DNA of 64,000 nucleotides from Branchiostoma floridae (Eukaryota > Chordata > Leptocardii > Amphioxiformes > Branchiostomatidae). Shown piece by piece: positions 24,801-37,050 of this stretch. The DNA lies in assembly GCF_000003815.2 (NCBI RefSeq), contig NC_049985.1, positions 9,629,715 to 9,693,714 on the forward strand, read 5' to 3'. Each line of letters begins with the position of its first letter. Within the stretch, counting starts at the first letter, position 1. The position numbers were made by a program, and so were the translations under genes. The notes under the pieces are model-generated. The model worked only from the letters and a program-made list of their open reading frames with translations. It searched no databases and was not told where the DNA came from.

Positions 24801-27800
24801 GGAAGAAGGAACCGCCGCACGAAGTACCCCACTCCCCGCGCAACTGGAGATCCTTCGAACCACGAACTCACGTCTTGGGCAGCTACAAGGAGCCGTGAGA
24901 AGTGTCTTGTTTGCCCTGAAGTAGGTCTTCTGTTTTACTCATCGTACAAGTGGCCATAAGTCATCCGGTACCTTACTTGGTCCGCGTCTCCTGGCAGATA
25001 ACGTGCCGTGAGCCCCGTGAGCACCACCCTTACCCTTACAGTGCAACACTTGTGATGAATGAACGGTTATTTAGCAAACACGCCATTGTCTACGCAGTAA
25101 ACAGCCCTTACTAACAGCACTCCCTGTCAGCTTTCAATGTTATCAGCTCTCTAACCGTTAGCAAAGAAAGTAGGCCATTCCGACAGGTAAACCTACCCCT
25201 TTCCACTACATATCGACTGAGTGTCCCTCCTCTAATACTGCGCGGAACTACTGGTATATTCTGGTTTTTCAACATGTCAGCGTGCATGAATTGTGCAAAC
25301 AATACTCTTGACTTGAGTGTGATTACAAGGAGCACGAAAACAAGGTCAAAGTACCCTCTTCTCCGTTCTGTTGACTACCTGTTTCTTCGATGGCTGAAAA
25401 CTGGTAGGATTAGGGCTATAGAATGTTAACGGTATTTTGTTTTCATTCCATCGAAATAAAATCCAGCGGACAATCAATGTGATGTAGAAATCTACCAGCA
25501 TTCTATTACTATAGTATAGATGCAAACAGGTGTGTGTGTGGGGGGGGGGGTGTTCGAATAGACTTTTTCATACTTTTCTCCTTGTCTTACAATCCTGTCA
25601 TGAACAAATCTGCTGTACAAGTGAGTAAATAAAGGTTCTTTGATCAAGGGATAGGTAGAAGATGCAACCCTGAGATAACTGTCAAGAAGTGGCCCATGCG
25701 AGAGCACGTCTGAGGCAATGATTGACAGGTGCATCTGACGGCCCGCGGGTGCGGGTCCATCTCATTTTCGCGCCCGACTTCTCCCCGTCCTGCGCACCTA
25801 CATACCTGGCCGGCCTGACTGACAGACGCAGCGTCAGTCCCTTTGTTTATGAGTCCAACTGTCAGATCCCGTGAAGATATCGGGACGGAGAACTATCTAT
25901 CGCTATCCCACAGTGCCGTGCACGGCGAGGGTTATGACCTGGTTATGTCTGGAGTTTTTAGAGTGTCTGCCTTTCAAGAACAACCGCCACAGGTAGCGCG
26001 GGGAGAACACGATATACCGAGACGTCCTGACATGTTCTGAATAAAGGATGACGAAATGGTTCAGATGTTTATGAGAAGATGATAGCAGTAGTCAATCGCA
26101 ACGCTCGGAGGAGTGAATTTGTTAAAATTCTACAAAATTTACTATAAATGACATAAATCATTATAGTTTTCTCACCAGGCGTTTCTCATGTAGTTATAAA
26201 CAGTAATGTATTGTAGGAATGAGAACAGCTGTGAGGGAATGTGGCCGTCATGACCCCCTACAGTCCCCGGCCTTCCGTGACATGGGAACGAGACCATGTC
26301 GTGTAATTAGCGCGCGCAGATGGCACGTCAGGACGTATGAAATGTCAGCCGAGAACAAACATCGCATGAAACTGCACGCGAGGGGACCCGCCAGCGGACA
26401 CCGACTCAAGCCAAACAAGTTACGTCGACCCAAAACAAGCCGTAGTCTTAAGCCATTCTCTGTGCCACTCCGTGCGTAACCACCTACAAATGGGTGACCC
26501 TACAGTCAGAGGTTAGAATTGTCTGAAGGAAGCCGGAAACGACCCCTTAGCTCACCTTGTACAGGTGCACCACTCGCCGAGTTCAACATGTCCGGTGGAA
26601 AGGCCCGAAACAGAGAATTCGTACCGTATGGTTTTCACAGTCATGTCAGTTTACATGTCAGCTAGTTAGCTGTAACCCATAAAGTCTAAGAACGCAGGTT
26701 GGCAAAGGTATGACATCCCCCACACCCCATAATGTTACATTGTTTCTACCTCACTGAATGTTCTAAAGGAGCGCCTCTTGTCGACCTGTCTGGAATTTCC
26801 TGTTGTAAAAAGAACCTACCTGTGTTCTTTCCGCAGTTTTCGTGAGCTATGTGTCCACGCTCTGCGACAATGCCACATCCACTGCCCCTGCCTCCTCAGA
26901 AATACGCGTTTAAGAGAAACTTAAGGCGGCAAGGACAAGATCTCTGCCTTGTAATGGAAAGTGTCTCCCGGCGACTAAGGAAACAAATCCTCTTGGTGTT
27001 TTCACCACGCCTGCCTGATTTACTGTGCGATGCAGAGGCGGAATGTTTGTGCTGACTTGGTCGTTAACCAAATTTACATTTCATTAGGTCCCTATCGGCC
27101 ATCGTGCAAAAATTTGGAGTGGCATAGTTCAGATGTGTGCTGTCCTCTCCCGCCTGCCTTATAGAGGGAAACAGTCGTTATCGGTAAGCCACATTCATGT
27201 AAAGAGGGTTGAAGTTGGTGTGTCTGTTCTCTAGCTGTCTACACGAGAACTATACGTGACCTTGGACTTGGCTGATATCGCATGGGTAAACTCATTTACT
27301 CTGGGAAAGACAGGCCCAACCTGTACGTTAGCTCTATTTTCAATATCCTTGCTCCTGCGTCTGACTTCACCTTCGATGTGAAGCGATTTTGTGTGGAAAC
27401 GATCCAACCACACGAGGATGAAATGAATTTTGTCGAGCGAACCGAATTTGGTCTATTGCGAAATAAGTATATGGAAAATATTTGAGGAAATTCTAACCTC
27501 ATTAGGACGAACTGGGGTCATCCTGTAACTTCGAGGTCAAGACTTTGACGTACAAGTGCAGGAATGACAGATTCGCACACTCAATAAATGAGGTTGGAGA
27601 ACGCCATATTTCAGACAAGCGACGTCTTGCGAACATGATCTAAAGGGCAGTCTTTAACACTCCTGGTGACAGTTTTAAAGACTGTCTAATGCAGTGACTG
27701 TCTGTAAATTTCGGCCGTTTTGACAGTTCCAGTCTACCTGTATCAAAACTTTTCTGAGATCCACGTGAACATTTATAAATTTCAGAACATCTATGATTAG

Positions 27801-30800
27801 CGTTTTAACATTTAGGACTCCTAATTTCTGACGGCTCACGCCCTTCCTGTATATGGAGTGTTGCTATGCTGGTCTAACGAAAGACGAAGGGCTAATTGAA
27901 TTAGTGGTTCCCCTCCCCAGCCTAATCCGACAAGATCGGCTTACAGAACTACCGGCTTACGCGGACAAATTGAGGATAACACCCTTAGAGGAAGTGGCTT
28001 TTACTCTTGTACACACACTTACTCAACAGTCACTGGATACTGCGCAAACACAGCAAGGGACGAAAGATGAGATTAAAAGAGAAAAAGTGTGCACACCACC
28101 TGAAGTCCTAGCCCGAAGTAACCACGCATAAACATATTTATCATAGATTCAATGATATTCTGACATGTTAACATAGCGTACGGCTCGCATAGGAAAGACA
28201 GACTTGAAGAACATTACCACAAATCGCTCCGAAATTTAGCGTGAATTTGCGATATTTCATACCAGTTCCTAGTACATTTGCGAGTCATAGTTCCAAAAAC
28301 GCGATTCAAGTTGTTCTGTGAACAGACTGTGAGAGGGGGTGGTCTACTGACTACCCGACCACCACCAAGAAGACCTTAAACGTAAGATTTACAATGTATA
28401 CCTTTTTTATAGTTTATAGTTGAACATACGAAAATCACTGTACTTTTTGTCGTGTCAATAAAGCTTGATATTATTTCTGCTCTCCCACTGCCTGTGCATA
28501 CTCTGTCCCATACGCCAATGGAAAACAAACCGAAGTGAGAACCATTAGTTCTAGCTCACCTGTTGCACAGTGGATACAGTGTGGTCTTTGTCTTTTGACT
28601 TCCCAACGCCGACACCTTTACTGCTGTAGGGCTGGGCCCGGCTCACTTGTGACTATACGATAAGATGTTATCAGACGGTATTAAAGGGTACCTTTGAGGT
28701 TTGCTTCTTCTGGTTAGGTTAGAATACTGCAAAGCCGTTTATTAACGGGGGACTTAATTTCACGGTCGGAAAGGAAAGGAAAGCATGCCTTTGTGGCGTT
28801 TGAAGTTCGCAATTGAAACAATTCTTCAGTGCGGTAGTTCTACAATTAAAACTCATACACGGTCAGTCATGAATTCCCAGTTGAGAGTTCGCAGCAGAAA
28901 TAAAATCACTGCGAAAAAATTGACGTTTACGGTAGGCCATTCTGTTGAGAAAGGCTAATGATGACGAATGGTTTCAGTAACCTAGAATGTAGATGAGGTA
29001 CCAACGCCAACCTCAAGTTCAGAGCTCTGTTGTTCTTGGCGACGTTTAGCAGTCGTTAAGGTCTCAGATAGACAGATAAAGCTATGCAGGCGCCGAATTG
29101 GTCGTAAATACCTATTTGAACTCTGCTCTCTTCTCGTTTTTCCTCGGGGCAAAAGAATCTAGTCATTCAACAGCGGAGCGATGTGAACCACTGATACGGG
29201 GGTAAAATATGCCGCCCCCTGTAATATCCAAACACTGTCAGAACAGCTGAACAGAAAACTACTAAGTAAAGCTGTGAAATATACGGTTATCTCTCAACAA
29301 CCCTCCCTGTCGTTCATCAAGCTGATGTGGAGTAAACAGTGTAAGGACTACCCGATAGTCTGATGATATCAAACAAGCCAGTAATCACCATATAGCCTTG
29401 TGTTTCCTTAATCAACTCACACAGCAAATAGACTTGACACAGATTTCATTGGCGAGAAAAGCACGAAAAAGAGTCACGTCCTAGGTCGTGATTTTTAGCA
29501 ATGGCAAACAATATATACATCACAGACATAGTTATTGATGGTAGTCTTAATCTGAGACATAAAACTCCTTTGCTCGTTCCTGAGAGCACGTCTAAACATT
29601 TCATGAAATCGTGGGTGTTCCGAGAACCATGGAGTAATATAACTGTACCTGTCTTCCTGGCCCGCCCACTGAGATTCACCTCTCAGACACAACTGGTATA
29701 TATCTGGTAACAGAAGCGCAGCCAAGGCGGACAGAAGGATGGTACAACACACACGTGCATTGCAACAATCGTCAACCACTCAAGTTCGGTACGTGATGCC
29801 AGGGGGCTATCATGGGGGTTCTCAGATTACCGGAAATTGAACAATTATATTTTCTGGTGTCCATATTATTCCCATAATACAAGGAGTGCCCTATACAGGT
29901 ATTTGCCATTTTACAGCCATTTTTAATACAAGATGTAGACTACTACAATTACTGTAACAATGTCGCTATGGTACCCCATAATATCCTCTGCTGGTCATGA
30001 CCTTAGGGTTTCCTATCAGCACAGGTTATCACTGGTAGATCTGTTGCCCACTACCGCACACAGACTGTAATTGTGCGGTCGAATCTATTAGTCCAGTGGA
30101 TGATGATATTAATGTGGGGAGGTAAACTTTTGCTTAAAGTTGTAGCAAGTAACGGGGCTGTTACATCCATCATAGGTCGTCCTCCGATTTTGATGTCGTA
30201 GAATTCATGTTCAAGCAGAATGTGACAGAACCAACCACCGACAAGGAGTCAAAACATATTTTTACGTAACAAGTTGTTACGTAAAAAGACTGTTTTGAAT
30301 CCTTGTTGGTCGACTAACAAGACACAACATTTGTAATTGCATTTTGTAAGACACAACATGCAAGACGACTGTCCAAAAATATCTGCCTTCAGTTTGCAAT
30401 CGTAGGGTGATTAGGACCAGGCCCTGACAAGAATAGATGCAGTTTTTACAACGCCAGTAACGTTACTACTGATATGACCTCTCCTTGGTTAAAACTCACC
30501 TGCACAACCATTCCCTCCCATCAAGTATGGCTTTACCCCAAATCCTGGTTACATCAGTACGTTAGTCGGTAGTTCAAACCTTTCAGTGAAACAGGCCAAT
30601 CATAACGTCTCCTTCTAATCGCCCATGACACTGGGAGGATTAAGGTAAGCCCGGGGGTAGACCTCTCCCCTCCCACCCAGGGGGCTTCCAATTTCGCCAT
30701 GGCAGCGCTCAGCCAGGTCTGCTACCCCGCTCTTGGACAACAAGGTCTGGGGTTCGAAGCCCGGCCTATCCTTCGTATTTCTGAACCCGGATACACACGA

Positions 30801-33257
30801 TTGTTGTGTGAAAGCATATAACCTCCTTGGTGAAAGGATGTGTTATGACGTTAACGTAACATCCATTGAACATTGAGTCATTTTGAAAAGTTTTGTAGCA
30901 CATGATTAGGTTAAAGGCTTGTATGCAGCTAGCTCATTACCGCTTAAGCCTGGCTTAAGGGAGAACAAATTTAATATCTAGCCAAGAGGTGGCCTTTCTG
31001 AGCCGAATGGCAGGGGGGTTAGCGGACACATTAGAGTGTAAATAAGGAGATTACAGCTCTTGAAAGGGGCTATTACAACATCATTCCTCACATACCCATA
31101 CCCACGTGTACGTACATAAATCGGTAATACGGTTGGGCCTTCATAGGATTCATTTTGTGCAAGGGCTTATGTAAGAATGACAGAAAAATTCCAAAATGCG
31201 ATGTCATTTTGCTAGCGAGGAAAGAGTAAGTGTTTTTTTTTTTTTCAAAAAAAGTGGGGAAATAGCAATTTCCCCTCAAACATCTGCTTGGACACCAATG
31301 TAGTGTCTACAATGTCAAAACCTACTAACTATACGTTTGAGGAAGTAAACGTTGCGCACACTGATTCCTTACACTCTGATGAGTGATAGACACGGAATGA
31401 ACACGAGAAGTGTTTAGAGTTTTCCTTACCTGAGTACTGAGAAGGTAGACATAAGGTTGCCTGTTCGGTGACGGCTCCTCTCCGGGCAATGCTGACGTAC
31501 TTGAAACAGTAGACCGGGAAACTGGGGTCAAACTCGCTGCACGTGAACTGCACAAACGTCTTCCCCGGACGGATCCGCTGCTCTGTGACGTACTCCAACT
31601 GATCGGAGGCCTGTCCCGCTAGTCCCGCCCCCTGGCGGTACAGACGGACCCTGTCGTGGCCGTGACAGACAGGTGTGTAGAACGACACATCCACGACATA
31701 CACGCAAGGGAAAATTGCATGCTTCTCGGTGGTTAGTGCGTAGTTTTCACTCCACTTCACCGGAAAATCCTGACTGGAGGCGATCAAAGAATCGTTAAAC
31801 TCTGACCTGAGCTCCACTCGGTACAGCCCGGCCTGGTCTAAAGATTCGCAGCTGACTGTTACATGTGTCTCCTGTGATTGTATATCCAGAGTCTGAGTCG
31901 TCACAATCGAAGGTTTGACACTCTGGTCCACCGTGTCATTTGTACCTAAATATTTCACAACAAAGTTGGTGCGGAATCTTCTGGGCTGTGAGCTGCACAC
32001 CTCACCCTCCGTCCTGACTCCCACCTGCACCTCTCCCGTCATCGCCTCGTGAGAGTTCGGCACAGAGATGGAGAAGTCCTGCCACACCACGTCCATGATC
32101 TCACTCTCCACCAAGATGGGCCCGCCTTCCTCCAGGAGAAGTTTGAAGAGAAACCCGCCGGCGTGGTCGAAAATCGCGCAACTGAAGTTCATATGGCCGT
32201 CATGTATCCCGACAGGCACCGGGGCAACCCTGGTAACACTGGAGTTCAGAATGTCATAAACCTGCGGACAGAGAACGATGTGTTATAGGCAACGTCAAGT
32301 CATGTAAAGCTATCTAAACCTCTGATTTCGGCTATATGTTAAACCAAGGAGGCTATAGTCTAAAACCTCCTTGGATACCCCTATAATACACTCGACGACT
32401 TTGATTTTGATGACCCCAACAAAAGAGGGTTGCGCATATTTTTCACCTGAAATCTTCTCTATTCAGAAAACTTCGAACATTTTTGGCCGATCTCTAATAA
32501 TCACCCGATGATGAAGAGAACACCGGGTGTATCACTACCGAAAATTTCAATTAGGGCCCCTCATATTCGTAGGCCGTTAATCTCCATGCTATGTGGGTGA
32601 GGTATTATGAATTACTAAGAAATAAGGATATGACTGCCCAAATATTCAAAGTAAATATTGTCTTCCAAGCAAACTCACCTCTATTACTGCATTTTCAAGT
32701 TCGGCCTGAGTGGGAATGGAATATTCCACGTCCACCTCTGTTGACATGGCAACGTGCGTGTCCGGAGCCAGGACGTTGAAGCGGTACTCAGACGTGACTA
32801 GGGCAGGAAAAAAGACTAAATGTCAGTTACAAAACATCTTTTTATACCAGATGTACACACATGAAAAACAGGAACACGGCGCAGAGACGTTGCATTGTAA
32901 CGCGAAAGTATCACAATGATATTGATTAATACAAGCAACAACAAGAACGCTTATAATTGTAAAATGCAGACCCAGAATAAAACGTTATATCTGCAGACCA
33001 AGTATTTGCGTTTGCTTGCCTCTAACGGTTTTACCACTGTCGACTACGACACATATGTTGTGCATGAACCTTATCGGCATCCTTCACAACGTGTTCTTTC
33101 CCGGCCCTTTTCATTACAATGGTCTAGTTCTATCCCGTAGTCCAAGAAGTCCTTGATCCTCACCTTGTGCAAAAATCAATGACGTGATGAAGTAGAAATA
33201 GTTGCCATAGGAACTGCCAAACGACGTTTGTCTCGCCCGCCGCCATATTGCACCCAT
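12784..33257 (-). CDS. THSD1: THSD1-like transmembrane protein with TSP1 and CUB domains
   Basis: Ten coding exons on the minus strand: 33257-33164, 32797-32679, 32261-31430, 21031-20852, 20447-20230, 18940-18775, 16852-16696, 16308-15985, 15645-15508, 14425-12784. The total is 3870 nt, or 1289 residues, in frame throughout. Order: signal peptide (YFYFITSLIFA), two THSD1-type extracellular regions (about 32-348), TSP1 (349-408), CUB (409-535), stalk, membrane helix (574-595), basic stop CRRRKR, long cytoplasmic tail. Homology to vertebrate THSD1 is strongest in the cytoplasmic YQLAQEQLKLMRQHGL block (718-742), like YRLAQQQLKEMKKKGL in human, and in a C-terminal DLPGSF like human DLPGYF. Human THSD1 is an endothelial protein linked to focal adhesions. 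The tail has proline-rich SH3-type sites (RKLPVAPRP). The CUB domain is unexpected. The exon at 21031 could start at 21037 instead, both in phase. The start codon is the one before the hydrophobic leader; an in-frame upstream ATG may exist in a spliced 5' exon. Confidence 0.85.
14595..15176. other. Assembly gap (582 Ns)
   Basis: Unknown sequence within THSD1 intron 9. The flanking exons join in phase, so the gap need not hide coding sequence. Confidence 0.98.
15235..15464 (-). mobile_element. tRNA-derived SINE
   Basis: Read on the minus strand from 15464, it begins GGCGTCGTGTTGGCCTAATG, an A-box-like tRNA head, followed by a B box (GGGTTCGAATTCC) at about 15405-15415. It continues with the widely shared SINE motif TGCCCTTGGGCAAGGCACG near 15362-15380. 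The 3' end is unclear, about 15235. It lies in the THSD1 intron next to the assembly gap, in the same orientation as the gene. Confidence 0.82.
15502..15507 (-). other. THSD1: GC-AG donor site of THSD1 intron 9
   Basis: The exon ending TACGACTTCAG (15508) is followed by GCAAGT instead of GTAAGT. Phase 2 here matches the acceptor before 14425 exactly, so the exon joins the last exon across the gap with no exon missing. Apart from the C, the donor matches the consensus strongly, as is usual for GC-AG introns. Confidence 0.8.
16398..16442. repeat. Perfect 20-bp hairpin in a THSD1 intron
   Basis: AACAGGCAAGGACCTTTCAA (16398-16417), a 5-base loop, then its exact complement (16423-16442). It lies in the intron between the membrane exon and exon 8, about 90 bp upstream of the exon 8 acceptor in transcript order. 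Confidence 0.9.
16540..16615. repeat. T-rich tract and repeat fragment
   Basis: An ATTT-rich tract followed by AAGAGGGTCCTTTACAAGG looks like the end of a degraded interspersed element inside the THSD1 intron. Confidence 0.3.
16853..18774. other. THSD1 intron 6
   Basis: A 1.9-kb intron between the CUB and membrane exons. I see no credible ORF, RNA gene or clear transposon ends. Confidence 0.5.
18775..20447 (-). other. THSD1: THSD1 exons 5-6: CUB domain
   Basis: Exon 20447-20230 encodes the first half (CACGCTLRAPQGGVTRPPYG, then WLIWVLEDYKIRLEFEVFDL). Exon 18940-18775 encodes the second half (IRDGGEATSPLL, TSSGSRVFIEF, GFQASYS). These are the hallmarks of a CUB domain: CGxTL start, aromatic FDL strand, IRDG and a GFxAxYS end. 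The internal intron is phase 0 and the flanking introns are phase 1. I know of no CUB domain in human THSD1. Confidence 0.88.
18941..20229. other. THSD1 intron within the CUB domain
   Basis: A 1.3-kb phase-0 intron splitting the CUB domain. Only short random ORFs are seen. Confidence 0.5.
20852..21031 (-). other. THSD1: THSD1 exon 4: thrombospondin type 1 repeat
   Basis: One exon encodes a complete TSP1 repeat: the Trp ladder WGTWEPW, then SSCPVTCGEG, RVCNNPPPSNGG and six cysteines ending GLPPCP. Introns on both sides are phase 1, so the domain is a symmetric 1-1 module. Confidence 0.93.
21839..21871. repeat. (TA)n microsatellite
   Basis: About 16 uninterrupted TA units. Confidence 0.95.
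30226..30320. repeat. Long hairpin / foldback element
   Basis: The centre TTTTTACGTAACAA / TTGTTACGTAAAAA is a perfect palindrome. The arms extend outward with the imperfect pair CAACCACCGACAAGGAGTC and its counterpart GAATCCTTGTTGGTCG, giving a stem of about 40 bp with few mismatches. It may be a very short MITE. Confidence 0.8.
30690..30775 (+). mobile_element. Possible tRNA-derived SINE head
   Basis: GGTTCGAAGCC near 30751-30761 matches a pol III B box, and TGGCAGCGCTCAGCCAGG about 50 bp before it resembles an A-box region. No foldable tRNA was confirmed, so this is weak. Confidence 0.3.
31430..32261 (-). other. THSD1: THSD1 exon 3: main extracellular region
   Basis: An 832-nt exon encoding residues about 72-348, preceded by CCGCAG and followed by GTAAGG. 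The cysteine-containing beta-rich sequence near its end (VVDVSFYTPVC, FVQFTCSEF, VYCFKYVSIAR) resembles the region just before the TSP1 repeat in vertebrate THSD1. Several N-x-S/T sites are present. Confidence 0.85.
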
Positions 33258-33281
33258 GGCCGACACGCACTGCGGACCAGC
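33258..33281 (-). other. THSD1: 5' untranslated part of THSD1 exon 1
   Basis: TTTTCCACAG ends at 33282 and is a good acceptor, so the exon with the start codon is not the first exon. The 24 bases before the ATG are open in frame. Confidence 0.6.
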
Positions 33282-35893
33282 CTGTGGAAAACATAGATAT
33301 TAATTGCGCAAGTCAGGGGTGGCATATTTGCATTGATAAAAAGATAACGATGAAATATTGCCTAGAAATGTCAACAAACAAACGGATGAAATTGAAACAT
33401 TATCGTAGATACAATCTGCAGTAGCGTTAGAAGCAACAATGCGGACATGAGAAATGTCAAACAGAGCTACACCGTAAATTGTCAGCGATCCAAAAGAAAC
33501 ACTATGGGTACCAAATGAATCACGAATGTTTACTGAGCGGTTTTCCCGGGTGGAAAATCGGCCTTCTGAGTGGTGAAAGGCGCTCGGTGTGCTGATGGGC
33601 ACTGATGTCAGACGACAGAAATAAAGGCGGGAATTGAAGGGGCAGGGATCACAGGGAGAAGCGTAATTGGGCTTTGCGCAGAGAAAATGAGATCTTGATT
33701 GAAGTCTTCGTGATTCTTCAGACTTCAATAGCTGCTGCGTTTTGAACTCCCATGGCACATGAGATCTGAGGCGAGGTGTCCCAGATATTAGAGATGAAGG
33801 AAAAGGCAAAGGTGAAGCAAACAGCGCAGGTTTAGCCCCATGGGTATATTCTGCTACATGAAGCGCTTCTTCCGGCTCCAACATTCAATCAGGGAAATAA
33901 AAAATAGAAAACGTATTTCTCCTGCCTTCCACCAGCGTAATATAAACTTGGTACAAACTATCATTCTGGAGACCCACTGATCCTTGGCTTTCCATTAGTG
34001 TCGAAACGTTCTGATAGTTCTCTTTAGACTGCGTTAAAAACCCGTGCTATCTTTCATATGGGCGAGAAGTGAGACGAACATATAACTCGTATCAAAATTA
34101 CCGGGTATTAGATTATTAATGGAGGCAAGGAAGGACAAATTACATTACTTAATCAGAAATTATCAGTATGATATGTTGGATCCCGTTATTTCAGGGCAGA
34201 ATTCCTGTCAGCACACAGCCTCGTGCCAGTAGCATAGCAATTTCCGACCTTGCACATTTTTTCATCCATGGGGAAAAAGAGTGAGATAAAACTATGTGGT
34301 ATACAATTGTAGAGACACGAAACCTGTTCTACACATGTTTGTGTTCTTAGGTTTCTACACACCCACAGAGCTCGTCTCTCGGGTTTAACTTGAACGTTGC
34401 TAAATCGTTTTCAAACGTTTGGCGCTGTGGTCACGTCCAAGGCCATGTGCAAAGGCCGTGACACAATGGGACCAAGTACACCCATACAGCTGTGGGACAG
34501 ACTGGTTTAAGACGACGAATGACTGTCGACGTGACCGATCTCCACCCAACGAAACATTATAAGAAAATACGTCTAGATTATCACAGTAATGTATAAATAT
34601 AATCATAGCTTTTAGTATGAATACTGGCTCAGTATCTATTGTCTCACCAATGGTACAAATGTATCTCGGAATTGATATTAATGCTGAAACTTGCATATAC
34701 CTTGGACACCAAAATGATATTACATGATGCCTGATTTAAACTAACCAAGGAGCTTTCCCCTGAAATAACCAACTGTGATTGCACTCTTCTTGCTCATTTT
34801 CAACTTCTGAAAACCCCGCATTCGCCCCCCTCCCCCACCTGCCATGTAGCATGTAATATACCAAAGACTGTTACCAGTGCAATATTTCTGAGGATGTTAA
34901 TGCAAAAAACTCTGCCAAATTCTAGGACGATTTCCGATATGTGACACGATGCAAAGAGTCTCGACACAAATCTTAGCACAGCTGGAGATAGAAGTTGAAC
35001 AATCACAGTTCCCTACTGAATTGTTCACAAAGCCCGCGCAATCACGAACATGGATATACAAATGCATCACAAAGACTTCAAAATACTCCTTCACTCCTAA
35101 CCCTGATTTAGGATCATCTTACTACATCATTCCGTTAATAGATTCTTAAGTCCTCATCATCTACGAAGGAGGAGGAATTGGGTAATCAGGCAATTGTACA
35201 ATTCGCCATTTCAACACAAAAGGAGGTGTCTTAATGAGGAGAGGGCGCGTGCAAGCTTCACAGAGAAACATCCACTAACCCTGTCGTGATGGTTACCTTT
35301 CAGGTGAACGTCCTCAGGTTAACCAACAACAATCCTGGACACGGTACCGAGCCATTCCTCTAATTGTAGCGCACGGGAAAGAAGCGTTTTTGTCGGCTAG
35401 ATTCGTGCACTGAAAGAGAAATGCGCCTGAGATATGGAGAGACGCTAGCGGGTGCAAGCGGGGCCATTGTTACCGAACTTCATTTGAATTGGAGATTCTG
35501 TGCTCCGGGATGCCTGTCTGTTGTGTTGTCCCGCTCCCGGCAACTGGCTGTGGAGATGGGAATAATTCTGCTGCGACCTCTGACAAGAAGGGCTGGTTGT
35601 GTGCCGACGGAAACAAATATAAGGGGCGATATAAGATGGCAGACGGGAAAGAGTGCAACTGAAGTCAGTCTGTCTGGCGTAAATAAGACCCAAAAGACTT
35701 GTGTCGGTGTAGACTGAATGAGGAAATGTCACTTTTCCATTGACGGCCCGTATATCTTCAACCCAAACATGTAATCAGAGGCTAAGAGCTTGCAGTTTCC
35801 GATGTCCCCATTGTAAGAAGATTTCACAGAGAACATCGTCCGTTGTTATGTAGCCAGCAAGTCGAAAATATCAGAAAGCAGCGTTCACTAGTC

Positions 35894-36009
35894 TCCAAGC
35901 AGATGTTATGGTGAAAACGTAACGCTTTCTGGCTGTCCTGCTTTCTTGACTACTAAAAAGCCGGCCAGTGAGAGGACGTTATAAGATTCCACCTCAACAT
36001 CTGCTTGGA
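35894..36009. mobile_element. Short MITE ending TCCAAGCAGATGTT
   Basis: Perfect 14-bp inverted ends TCCAAGCAGATGTT (35894-35907) and AACATCTGCTTGGA (35996-36009) enclose 116 bp with no ORF. A single TCTGCTTGGA end also occurs near 31.29 kb, and a related CTCCAAGCAG end at 53.98 kb. Confidence 0.75.
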
Positions 36010-36542
36010 ACATGTAGGTTGACTGCAGCTGGTGACCTTAAGTGACCTTGTCTCGGGTATCTATATTTGCTCAAGAACTTCCCGATGACCTTTAACTTAG
36101 GTTTACGTCTTTAGCCCCGTGGGATATCAATCAGAAAACACTTAAGTAAAACGCAGACGAGGTGTACAGACTTATTACTTGTACCAGTCGTTCAGTAAGA
36201 GAGGCAGACAGATGCAAAGGAAAGGGGAGAGCACGACGTTAAGTCTTGTCAAAGGGTCTGCATGACCCTTTGTCTGTAAAGAGAACAGGAATAGCACTAC
36301 AGAACAGGAAGTCACCCGTATAGATTGATTACGATCGACATGCTTCAACCTCCCTCATCCTCATCTTATCACTCCTGGATGCCATCCGGATGAAGTGTAG
36401 ACCGCCTCACAATTTTCACCAGTTTGAAGTTAAATAGCACTGATTTAAAAGATCACAACGTAAACCCGATGCTTTGTTTATATTCGCACAATGCCGTCAA
36501 TAGTTAGTAGGGTTTTGATAGGTTTTGAAACACCTGACGTAC

Positions 36543-36646
36543 CTGCATGTTTGAGGCAAAGTTTCCCAGGTGAACATCATGACCAACACGACTCGTCTTC
36601 ACCCATGGGTACCGTAAGGACACGGGCGTCAGTCATGTCAGGGGGT
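36543..36646 (-). other. Candidate upstream exon of THSD1
   Basis: On the minus strand, a CTAAC branch-like site and TTCTTATTCCCACAG precede 36646, and CAG^GTACGT follows 36543. If it splices to 33281, the frame stays open and an ATG at 36548 would add ten residues to the N-terminus; otherwise it is 5' UTR. Confidence 0.4.
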
Positions 36647-36789
36647 CTGTGGGAATAAGAATAGTGGCGGTTAGAGTTCAAATGTCTAAACACACCTCGT
36701 CACTGTAGCCTGAAAGTACAGATGCATGGCTGTTAGACTGGTACAAAAGTAGGTATGTGCGGAAATTCATGAAACATGTGTTTTTATCT

Positions 36790-37050
36790 TCATGAAAATG
36801 GTGATATTGTTTTGGGTGTGTCTGTGTGTCTGTTTGTGTTTCCAGGTTTCTAAAGTCAACATAACGTAAGAACCCCTTGATGTATTACGATGATATTTAG
36901 CATGCGGGAAGGTGTTGGAAAGACAAAGGTCAAGATTGATTTTGCCCCCCCCCCCCTAGTATGTGGCATTGGTACTGCAGCAGAACTTCCATTTTTCGTA
37001 TCATTTGACCTGGACATGTTGGATACGGTGCATCACAGAGGCTATCAAGA
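36790..37050 (+). mobile_element. Dispersed repeat with TGTGTCTGT tract, copy 2
   Basis: A GTGTGTCTGTGTGTCTG tract is followed by GATGATATTTAGCATG, GGTGTTGGAAAGACAAAGGTC, a C-run and GTACTGCAGCAGAAC. The same order occurs on the minus strand at 60.06-60.38 kb, so both are copies of one interspersed element. Confidence 0.65.

Larger units (their letters stand above)
21032..31429. other. THSD1 intron 3 (10.4 kb)
   Basis: A long intron between the extracellular region and the TSP1 exon. It holds a (TA)n microsatellite at 21839-21871, a strong hairpin at 30.23-30.32 kb, a possible tRNA-like SINE head at 30.70-30.78 kb and many short ORFs with no recognisable protein. I see no nested gene. Confidence 0.5.

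Noticed and set aside
30690-30775. A genuine tRNA gene
   Set aside because: Has a B box but no clear cloverleaf or terminator; at best a SINE head.
33300-33884. 194-codon minus-strand ORF just upstream of THSD1 exon 1
   Set aside because: No domain, no credible splice context, mixed composition; it lies in the first intron and looks like chance.
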